A stretch of 64,000 nt of DNA from Synaphobranchus kaupii (Eukaryota > Chordata > Actinopteri > Anguilliformes > Synaphobranchidae): assembly GCA_029718625.1 (NCBI GenBank), contig CM056379.1:69372670-69436669 (forward strand), written 5' to 3'. The notes under the pieces are model-generated. The model saw only the letters and a list, made by a program, of their open reading frames with translations. It was not told the DNA's origin and searched no databases. Positions 56,075 through 64,000 of the stretch are shown here, piece by piece (positions within the stretch are counted from its first letter, which is position 1; every line of letters starts with the position of its first letter). Position numbers and translations under genes: made by a program.

Positions 56075-58720
56075 ATGATTACCTGCCGTTTTTGCAGCAA
56101 AACACTAGAGACGTTGAGGGGTTATGTGTTGCATTGTAGAGTTCATAGGAACGAACCCCATTGTTTTTTCAAATGTGTTGGCGCTGACTGCAAGCAGACA
56201 TACTGTACTTACGCAGCTTTTAAAGCTCATTTCTATCGGGTTCACAATGTGCCTGCACCCTCTGTTACTGCTAGAGCCGTTGTTACAGATTTTAAATGTG
56301 CCATTTCGCTGTGTGAGCGCCTATTTCACACAGTGAAAGAACTTATATCCCACTTAAAAGAACATATAGTGGAGGGGCGCCCTGTGGCATGTCCAGTAAC
56401 TGGTTGTAAAAATACATTCACTGTGAAATCATCATTTACTGCTCATATGTCCAGGAAACATAGAGCATGTTCGGTTGATAGCATAAGTGACATGTACAGG
56501 GAAACTATTTCTCAGTCTTCTGCTGTCATTGCATGTGAAGATACTTCCCAGTGCTCAAATGATGCTACAACAAATGAAAGCATTGAATTGCCACATAATT
56601 TCAGTGAGACCTTTATTCGGAATGTATGTTTATTCTACCTAAAATTGCAAGGGCAGCTCCTTCTTCCAGCTTCAACAATACAGACAATTGTCGAAGAGAT
56701 GCAAAATGTGCATGAGTTGGGACAGGATTACACTTTAAGTAAACTACATTCAGTTTTAAAAAATGACATGTGTCTAACAGATGATGCTATTGCTAAAATC
56801 TGTGATTGTGTGAAGGATTCAGATCTGTTCTCTGTCTGTCATCAGGGACCACTGAGAACAACATATTCAAGAGCTCAGGTGTTCAAAAAGATGTTCAAAT
56901 ACATAGAGCCTAAAAAATTAACATTAGGAAATGATGAAAATATGACACAAAGGTTTGCTTACTACATACCTGTGATACAAACATTAAATAGCTTATTAGA
57001 ATCAGAATTATGGAAGAATTCAGTGTCACAACAGTCTTGTGAAACAAACTCAGATGATTTTGGTGATATAAGTGATGGACAAAACTTTAAGTCCAACCAG
57101 TTCTTCATTGAAAATCCAGGATGCCTGAAGCTAATTCTGTACCAGGATGCATTTGAAGTTGTCAATCCCCTCGGCTCTGCTAAGAAAAAACACAAAGTTC
57201 TTGCAGTCTATCTTTCTGTGGCAAATTTACCTGCTCATGTGCGGTCCAATACTGATCACATGTCCCTTGTCTTATTGTGTGCAGAGAGTGACCTAAAACT
57301 ATTTGGAAGTGCTAAGATTTTCTCAGAGATGTTAGTGGATTTTAAATATTTGGAGGAAAATGGAATAACTATAGGTGGTGAAACGGTCAAAGGGGCTTTG
57401 TATTGTATTGCTGGTGATAATTTGGGTTCGCACGGCATTGGTGGGTTTACTGAAAACTTTAGTCGTTCTCAGTACTTTTGCAGGTACTGTGAAATCACGC
57501 GAAGTGAGTTTCAGAGTGAAGATCCGAATGTATGTGGTCCACAGCGCACCCCTGAAAATTACGATTCTGCTGTTGGTGATCTACAAGCTGAAGACAGTCA
57601 ACACATCAAAGGCATAAAGGTAAACTCTGTTTTCAATGCTCTGAAATCTTTTCATGTTTGCCAGCCTGGTCTCCCACCTTGTTTAGGCCATGACATATTT
57701 GAGGGTGTCTTATCATATGATGTTGCACTGTACTTGAAGTATTTCATAAAGGAAAAGAAATGGCTTACATATTCAATTTTGAACCGGCGCATCAAGCAGT
57801 TCAAATACAAAGGATCTGATGCTCTCACAAAGCCATGTGCTGTCAACTCTGAGGTGTCCAAGCTTTCGGGTCAAGCCATTCAGAATTGGAATTTCCTAAG
57901 GTTGCTGCCTGTATTAATTGGTGACAAAGTGCAAAATCCAGAAGATGATGTGTGGCAGTTAACTCTCCAGCTTAAAGATATTATTGATATGATTTGTGCG
58001 CAAAAGATTTCGTTGTCACAGGTAGCCTATCTTGACAGTATAATCCAAGAATATTTGGAATCAAGAAAGTGTTTATTTCCTGAGAGTCTACTAAAACCAA
58101 AACACCATTTCTTGCGGCACTATCCGGCACTCATTTTGAAATTTGGCCCCTTGATCAGAGTATGGACGATGCGTTTTGAAAGTAAACATAGCTACTTCAA
58201 GAGATGTGCCAGGCATTTGAAAAACTTTAAAAACATCTGCCTAACTTTATCTGAAAGACATCAGATGTTTCAGGCATATCTTTCAGCTGGGCCAGGATGC
58301 AGTCAGCTTCTGCAAGTCAAAGACAGTTGTACTTTTTACCCCAACCTTTACAGTGACGTAATTAAACATGCAGTGAGAGAGTTTGGCTTTTCAGAAAACA
58401 ATACTAGTGTTTCCACAGACATACAGTATAAAGGTACATCATATAAAAAAGGGCATTTCCTTGTGTCAAAAAATGATGAGTCCATGGAGTTTGGAGAACT
58501 TCTCATTATTTTAATTCAAAATGATGCAGCTGTGTATTTTGTGATGGGTATACATGAAGCTGACTATCATTCTGAATACCATCTGTACTCAGTGACAAAA
58601 CAGAGTACAAGGTTGCAATGTCAAAACATTAACGACTTGGTAGATTTCTATCCGTTACCATCATACATTGTTACCGGCCACCAAGTCATTCCGCTGAAAC
58701 ACAGTGTGTGGTCGAAATAA
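56075..58720 (+). CDS. C2H2 zinc-finger CMC/EnSpm-like transposase, 881 aa, intact and intronless
   Basis: Four C2H2 fingers occupy residues 4-129 (Cys4/Cys7/His20/His24; Cys34/Cys39/His52/His57; Cys75/Cys80/His93/His97; Cys106/Cys111/His124/His129) and probably bind the element ends. The core resembles CMC (CACTA/EnSpm) transposases. Its signatures are an Asp block (LILYQDAFEVVNPLG, Asp358), a second Asp block followed by a CXXC (AGDNLGSHGIGGF, Asp448; YFCRYC), GHDIFEG (Asp540, Glu543) and RFESKHSYFKR (Glu702). Which Glu completes the DDE triad I cannot tell. The frame has no stop, and codon use looks protein-like throughout. It could be an active enzyme or a domesticated one. Confidence 0.75.
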   Translation: MITCRFCSKTLETLRGYVLHCRVHRNEPHCFFKCVGADCKQTYCTYAAFKAHFYRVHNVPAPSVTARAVVTDFKCAISLCERLFHTVKELISHLKEHIVEGRPVACPVTGCKNTFTVKSSFTAHMSRKHRACSVDSISDMYRETISQSSAVIACEDTSQCSNDATTNESIELPHNFSETFIRNVCLFYLKLQGQLLLPASTIQTIVEEMQNVHELGQDYTLSKLHSVLKNDMCLTDDAIAKICDCVKDSDLFSVCHQGPLRTTYSRAQVFKKMFKYIEPKKLTLGNDENMTQRFAYYIPVIQTLNSLLESELWKNSVSQQSCETNSDDFGDISDGQNFKSNQFFIENPGCLKLILYQDAFEVVNPLGSAKKKHKVLAVYLSVANLPAHVRSNTDHMSLVLLCAESDLKLFGSAKIFSEMLVDFKYLEENGITIGGETVKGALYCIAGDNLGSHGIGGFTENFSRSQYFCRYCEITRSEFQSEDPNVCGPQRTPENYDSAVGDLQAEDSQHIKGIKVNSVFNALKSFHVCQPGLPPCLGHDIFEGVLSYDVALYLKYFIKEKKWLTYSILNRRIKQFKYKGSDALTKPCAVNSEVSKLSGQAIQNWNFLRLLPVLIGDKVQNPEDDVWQLTLQLKDIIDMICAQKISLSQVAYLDSIIQEYLESRKCLFPESLLKPKHHFLRHYPALILKFGPLIRVWTMRFESKHSYFKRCARHLKNFKNICLTLSERHQMFQAYLSAGPGCSQLLQVKDSCTFYPNLYSDVIKHAVREFGFSENNTSVSTDIQYKGTSYKKGHFLVSKNDESMEFGELLIILIQNDAAVYFVMGIHEADYHSEYHLYSVTKQSTRLQCQNINDLVDFYPLPSYIVTGHQVIPLKHSVWSK

Positions 58721-58766
58721 ACATGATCTTGGCCACTGTGGTGAAGAAAGAAATGCACATGTATGC

Positions 58767-59297
58767 TTAGTAATGCCCTCCACTATTATTGGCACCCCTG
58801 GTAAAGACGAGTAAAAAGGGTTATATAAAATTCACCATTTGGTGAATTAGCTTAATCTCACACTGAAAAAATTTGAAAAATCCAACCTTTAATTGAAGTA
58901 AATTTATTATGAGAAAAAAAATCCCTCATCAAGAAATAACTATTTTTAAGAAAGCCATGTGTGCCACAATTATTGGCACCCCTGCATTTATCTATAGAAT
59001 AAAGTACTAATTTGGTTGCATATCCCTTGCATGCCATGACTTCCTGATGTCTGTGATCCAACAACATATAAATAATATAAATGCAGGGGTGCCAATAATT
59101 GTGGCACATGTGGTTTTGGTAAAAATAATTATTTCTTGATGAGGGATTTTCTTTCTCATAATAAATTTACTTCAATTTAAGGTTGGATTTTTCTAATTTT
59201 TTCAGTGTGAGATTAAGCTAATTCACCAAACGGTGAATTTTTTATAACCCTTTTTACTCGTCTTTACCAGGGGTGCCAATAATAGTGGAGCGCACTG
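58767..59297. mobile_element. Palindromic Tc1-type MITE between the two genes
   Basis: The ends are mirrored (CCCTCCACTATTATTGGCAC and its complement). The symmetry continues inward through ACCCCTGGTAAAGACGAGTA and GGTGAATTAGCTTAATC to a centre near 59035. The left terminus is mutated. It lies in the 0.7-kb gap between the transposase and the SAM-domain gene, so it inserted after the pair existed. Confidence 0.85.
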
Positions 59298-59397
59298 TGT
59301 GTATATATACAGTGTTACTTGACTAAATGTCTAATTACTTTTGTCTTCTTTCGTTTGTAATCTTGAAAACTGGTGTAATTCTTCCTTGATTCCAGAA

Positions 59398-62300
59398 ATG
59401 ACTGATTTGGAGCAAACATTTCTACGCACCGCCATCACTGAGGTCTTGCCTGACCTTCCAGAGATGACAAAAGATATTCTAGAAGAGACCTTACAATCCC
59501 TTGGGGTGGAGACATATGATGATTTTCAGTTTATTGAGGAAACTGATTTGCTGTCAGCGTTGAGGCCAATTCAAGCCCGAAAAGTCCTTGCTGCTTGGAA
59601 GCTGAGATGTAAGTCAAGTATTGCAGTACAGGATGCATCCAGTGCCCAAAGTAGCCTGCATAAAAGATCAATCAGAAATATAAAAACATTCACATTGTGT
59701 TCCTGATAACTCTTTTTGTGTGTATGTGTGTGTGTGTTTTTGCAGGCCAGACTCCTGAAACCAGCAGCTCATCTGTTGGTGCCTCACCAGGACCTCTCGC
59801 ATCCTTGCAGTCTGTTTCACCCAGAAGTTCATCCTCAACCTCTTCCAACAGCTGCCAAAGCCCTGATATAGACTGGGTGGATACCTTTATGATACCATGG
59901 GATAAGTTCCCAGAGGAACTGATGCAGTCATTGGAAAGAGGAAAACGACCACTTCCACGAATGAGAAGGGAGATGGTCCGGATTGTGGTTTGTGAAATGA
60001 TGCGAAAGAATTCTTGCATAAGTAAAAGGAACTCTATTGAAGTTGCCAAGAAGATGGTGGCAAAATATCCCAAATCTCTGCAAGACATAATAGAGGGAGA
60101 CGTGATTGGGCCAGGGTATCACTCTCTAGTCAAGCAATTGCAAAATAGGATAGAGAATGCGAAGCGATCTACGACCCCAAAAATAAGAAAACGAAAGCAT
60201 CGCACTGATGAGTCTGACACAGACGAAATCCCTCCAGAACAGAGAGCAGCAATCCAGGACACTTATGGGTGCATTAAATGGGATTTAAAATTCCTGCCCC
60301 TTGGAGAGACCCCAGAGAGCCAGCAGGAGAAGAAAGAAAAACTCAAGATGATGGCTCAGCAAACTAATGCAAATTCAGAGGAGGTCAAACTTCTAATGAA
60401 GTTGACTTTCTACACACAGCGTAAACAAGTCAACCAGGGGAAAAATATAAAATACCTCCTGGAAGAGTGGCCGTTTTGGTTTGACGAACTTGGCATGGAA
60501 GTCCACTTCAAAGAACTCACCGGAATAGGGCTTAAAGAAACTTTCACACGGAATGTGGATCTGAAGGGGAAACGGCTCCTGAACTACCTGAATACTGTTT
60601 GTGTGAACAAGAACAAAAAGTTCCTACAGGCATTAACAAAGTTTAAAGTGATGAGGGGAGAGCTGAGTGGTTGCTCTGAAGACGTCAAAGAGATGGTGCT
60701 GCTTCTGCTGTCCTACTTTGATGAGAAGGAAGACGCGATGTTCTGTTATGTGGAGGACACATGCCTGGCAGGGGAAGTACAGATAGACCAAGTTCACTTG
60801 ACTCCCATCATTGTTGTGTGTGGTAAGTTAACATTTTTTTTCTTTCTTGGTCTTTTTTTCATTCTCTCTTTTGTATTTCTCCATTCTTTCTTCCTTTTCT
60901 TTCTCTCCTGTCTATTTGGACACAAATTCATATTGCACAAAGTTTTTTGTTACTGTAAGGTTAGTTAAAGTGGCCTTAAAAGGCCTTACATTTATCTCAC
61001 CTAAACCTGCACATACACTGATTTCTGTATTGACGGTCAGCAATTTAACTGACCTTGAAAATTTAAAAACATACAGTGCATACAGAAAGTTCAGACCCTT
61101 TCAAGTTTTCCACATTTTGTTATGTTTCAGACTCATCTTAAAATGGATTCATTCTTCTTCTTTTTTCTCATCAATCTACACTCGATAACCCATAATGACA
61201 AAGTGAAAACATGTTTTTAGGAATTTTTTCAAATTTATTAAAAATCAAAAACTAACATTTCTCATTTACATAAGTATTCATACCCTTTGCTTTAACGTAT
61301 TTTTAAAGTATCATATTTCATATTTGGTCGCATATTCTCTGCATGCTGTTACTTCCTGAAGTCTGTGATCCATCAATATCAAAAGACTATCCTATTTTCA
61401 GGTACTGTTACAAGCGATACTATAACCTCTGCATTTGAATGGATCTCTATGGAAATTGGGGGATGAGACTAGATTCAGCTGTAAATTATGCTGGTACAGT
61501 ATGAAACACATGACTGGCGCAATGGCTGTAAGTCATCAAGGGTCTAAGGTATCAAACGAGCCTCAAACCATCACTCTGCTGCCAGATATGCAGTAGATGT
61601 GGATGGATCACTTTAAGGGTTGTTTCTCCTGACTTTTTTCCCCATAGAGTTCTATAGGAAAATGAGTCCGGAGAAATAACCCTTGCAGTGATCCATCCAC
61701 ATCTACTCCATATCTGGCAACAGAGTGATGGTTTGGGGCTCGTTTGATAGCTCAGACCCTTGATAACTTACAGCCATTTAGCCAGCCATGTGTTCCATAC
61801 TGTACCAGTGTAATTTACAGCTGAATCTAGTATCACCCCCCAATTTCCATAGAGATCCATTCAAATGCAGAGAGGTTATAATGTCGCTTGTAACAGTACC
61901 TGAAAATAAGATATCGACAGTTTTTTGCGTTGATGGTCACAGACTTCAGGAAGTAACAACATGTAAAGGATATGCGACCAAATATGAAATATGATACTTT
62001 AAAAATATGTTAAAGCAAAGGGATGAATACTTATGTAAATGAGATTTTAGTTTTAGATTTTTAATAAATTTGCAAAAATTTCTAAACATTTTTTCACTTT
62101 GTCATTATGGGTTATCGAGTGTAGATTGATGAGAAAAAAATGATTTAATCCATTTTAAGATGAGTCTGAAACATAACAAAATGTGGAAAACTTGAAAGGG
62201 TCTGAACTTTCCAAATGCACTGTATATGCTCAAATTGTTTTGTGAAATGTTTCAGGAACACAAATCTTGATTTTGTTTGAATTATGTTTTTTTTTTTTTT

Positions 62301-62845
62301 TTTGTATTTAGGACGATCCTGCTATTCTTCAAGCCGGTTCATGCTGAGTGTGGATCGAAGCATTGTACAAGACAACATCCCCTCCTTCGTTTCTGCCCTG
62401 TGCATGATGTTTGGGAGCTATTATTGCTTCAACATCCATTACCCATCAGAGCTGGCATCAACCCTGGAGTTTCTGCAGAGGTGTGTCTTTTTGGATTGGC
62501 TTTATCCAACATTTTCACTTTATTGAACTGAAACAAATCTAAAGTAGCTGCTGCAGTGACTTGGGTGGTAGGGGACTTGTCATTTTACCTTTTTACTATT
62601 ATAAGTGGCTTTAAAATAATAGCTTGAATAAAAAAATGATGATGTGAAGTTTTTTGTTGTTAATGAAGCTATTTTATTATTAATACAGTCGTCTGTTTTT
62701 CTTCTATTTCCCAAGGTGTTTTTTCTCCATCAACCCAGATAAGGGCACTAAAGTGGAGAAGACAAACACATCCCGTCTTCACGTGAACCCTAGAGTCCTT
62801 ACCTTGATTCAGGACCTTTCGGATCATGAGTGGCGTGATGTCTGA
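59398..62845 (+). CDS. SAM-domain gene paired with the transposase, four coding exons, 528 aa
   Basis: Exons 59398-59608, 59746-60822, 62312-62480 and 62716-62845 join in frame with GT...AG introns and end at TGA 62843-62845. The N-terminus (residues about 1-68, with LQSLGVETYDDFQFIEETDL) looks like a sterile alpha motif, a protein-interaction domain. A Ser-rich linker, a basic segment (KIRKRKHRTDESDTDE) and a conserved C-terminal part (WPFWFDELGMEVHFKELTG ... LHVNPRVLTLIQDLSD) follow. Fish genomes contain many similar proteins usually labelled SAMD3-like; that is from memory. No catalytic motif is seen. The ATG lies 3 bp after an acceptor (TTGATTCCAG), so an upstream leader exon must exist. 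Confidence 0.72.
61074..62222. mobile_element. Palindromic Tc1-type MITE (copy 2) in an intron of the SAM-domain gene
   Basis: Flanked by TA at 61072-61073 and 62223-62224. The interior is nearly the same as the MITE at 14738-15903 (GAATGGATCTCTATGGAAAT, AGATGTGGATGGATCACT and their mirrors), while the outer 100 bp differ (CAGTGCATACAGAAAGTTCA). It lies in the third intron region (60823-62311) without touching the splice sites. Confidence 0.88.
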
Positions 62846-62984
62846 ATATGGACTAAACTCAGTAAAAGTTATGGCATGTGATGATGTGCCCCACTCAGTT
62901 TGAAGGTTTGTTTCAGCTCAGTTCTTGAAGCTTAAGAAGCAAGTAAAAGTTTCAGACAAAATTGTTAAGAGTTTGTATTTTTTA

Positions 62985-62990
62985 TTGAGT

Positions 62991-63043
<53 letters not shown>

Positions 63044-63062
63044 TTTATTTTATTTATTTATT
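62985..63062. repeat. TTTA tetranucleotide microsatellite
   Basis: About 19 TTTA units with small breaks, in the 3' untranslated region of the SAM-domain gene. The open frame across it is not coding. Confidence 0.92.
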
Positions 63063-63402
63063 GAGTTTTATTGCTCTTGTATTTCCTCATTTGCATTCCT
63101 GTACCTCAATTTGAAGACCTTGGCACTGGATATTGGTACTATTTATTCTAATAAGGAAATGCGGTAATCCTTAAAGGGTGTTAAAAATTCTTACATTTAT
63201 TCATAAAAAGTAACCCCTTAATTGTCCTTAAGACATTTTTAGGAGGAAAGTCTTTTCCCTCTTTCTTGCCCTGTCTTTCTCTACATCTTTTCTTTTTTAG
63301 TTCCAATAAGATGATCACTAATCTGTCACATGCTCTATTCTAATGTTTGTAAAGTACATATTACGAATATGTATGTTGAGAAATGATCACTGCTTTGAGG
63401 TC

Positions 63403-63408
63403 AATAAA
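63403..63408 (+). promoter_or_regulatory. Candidate polyadenylation signal of the SAM-domain gene
   Basis: AATAAA 558 bp after the stop codon. A second AATAAA at 63763-63768 is an alternative. Hexamer match only. Confidence 0.4.
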
Positions 63409-64000
63409 TTCTTGGGAAGACAAGTTATTATTGGATTGTTTTTTATCTTTCAGTACAGTAACTCTTAAGGTATATCTAGCTTTGCTTTTCAATTTTTTAA
63501 TGCTTAATCTGTGTACACTGGTTTACATTTTTCACATTTCTGGTAAAAGTCAAACATCTTATAAGAAGGCAGTGCAGTTTAAATTAAATAGTCTAAGATA
63601 GAAGTTCAATCTGCCTGTAATGTATAGAAAGTTTCTATTTTTCACTGAGCAATAATCCTAACAGGTGATGAGAAATACTTTTAGACAGTTTTACAGTTTG
63701 TATTTGAGACTGATATTAGATAGGAGTCGTAGAACAGGATTTTATGCCTTTAAATTGTAATGAATAAATTTGACAGAAAATTTATTTTCAGTATTTAGAT
63801 GTTGCTTTCTCTGTAAAACTCGTCATTACTACTGCAAAAGACACTGCATTATACACAAATTTGCTGAAAAATTCAGTTAAATGACAGTCTTATAATGAGG
63901 CTTTTACAGTTAAACAATGTTTGTTTGGTATTTTTCAGTGAAATTGAATTGGATTCAATGTATAATAAGCGACAGCTGCATGTAAATCTTACTGAAATAA

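Larger units (their letters stand above)
54331..64000 (+). mobile_element. CMC/EnSpm-like transposon with two genes, right end outside the window
   Basis: A CACTG terminus with GTAAAAAATG (54331, alternatively 55068) is followed by a zone dense in ACTGTAAA/TACAGTAA-like repeats. Then come an intact CMC-type transposase (56075-58720) and an intact spliced SAM-domain gene (59398-62845) on the same strand. ACAGTTAAA-like repeats reappear at 63860-63950, which suggests the right terminus is near. CACTA-group ends and subterminal repeats are established traits of CMC elements. The pairing and the boundaries are my inference, because the right end and target duplication cannot be seen. Confidence 0.6.
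62846..64000 (+). other. 3' region of the SAM-domain gene and right part of the EnSpm-like element
   Basis: No further coding exon was seen. Polyadenylation-type AATAAA hexamers lie at 63403-63408 and 63763-63768. ACAGTTAAA, TTCAGTTAAAT and TTTTCAGTG motifs near 63868-63945 resemble the left subterminal repeats. The window ends before a terminus is reached. Confidence 0.4.

Noticed and set aside
60847..61188. 113-codon frame in the SAM-gene intron
   Set aside because: It begins in the T-rich intron and runs into the Tc1 MITE. There is no homology, and the splice sites place it outside the mRNA.
62925..63167. 80-codon frame across the TTTA repeat
   Set aside because: Generated by the tetranucleotide microsatellite.

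Overview
This window looks like intergenic, transposon-packed DNA from a ray-finned (teleost) fish. The evidence is the mix of repeats: Tc1-type transposons, L2/L1/RTE/I-clade LINEs, chromodomain Gypsy elements, an endogenous retrovirus (ERV), a tRNA-derived SINE with the tail common in fish, and a CMC/EnSpm-like transposon. I found no conventional single-copy host gene. Almost every open frame of any length belongs to a mobile element, and most are decayed.

Layout. 1-3560: 3' part of a decayed Gypsy element with its 3' LTR. 3561-7760: mostly unassigned DNA with a 123-bp hairpin, a MITE-like element and a fragment of a pogo-like transposase. 7830-8060: a minisatellite of about 80 bp. 8090-10837: a large foldback element whose arms carry mirrored minisatellites, bounded by a 6-bp direct repeat and invaded by a SINE. 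11211-12405: a Tc1-type fragment and two tandem tRNA-derived SINE-like copies. 13441-26880: an L1 element split by a 3'-half ERV (13749-about 22790, minus strand) and by a solo LTR. The ERV itself carries a palindromic Tc1 MITE, a second solo LTR of the same family, env, and two overlapping ORFs downstream of env. 26885-30505: an L2 LINE with an intact SGNH-hydrolase ORF1. 30506-34366: short repeats, a truncated LTR, a broken THAP-domain element and a Harbinger-like MITE. 34367-43263: a second L1, split by an RTE-like LINE, which is itself split by a second L2. 43264-44890: a 5'-truncated Gypsy. 45191-52170: a Tc1 element with an intact 339-aa transposase, carrying a nearly complete I-clade (Nimb-like) LINE with a 14-bp target duplication. 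54331 (or 55068) to beyond 64000: a large two-gene CMC/EnSpm-like element.

Best candidate for a less-described system: the right-hand element. An intact, intronless 881-aa protein with four C2H2 zinc fingers and a CMC-type transposase core is followed on the same strand by an intact four-exon gene (528 aa) with an N-terminal SAM-like domain. The upstream flank begins with CACTG and is full of short ACTGTAAA-like repeats. This resembles the plant En/Spm layout of a transposase plus a second protein, with subterminal repeats. Second candidates are the two mutually similar ORFs 3' of env in the ERV, and the foldback element.

All family assignments come from reading motifs by eye. No database search was run, so clade names below superfamily level are provisional.
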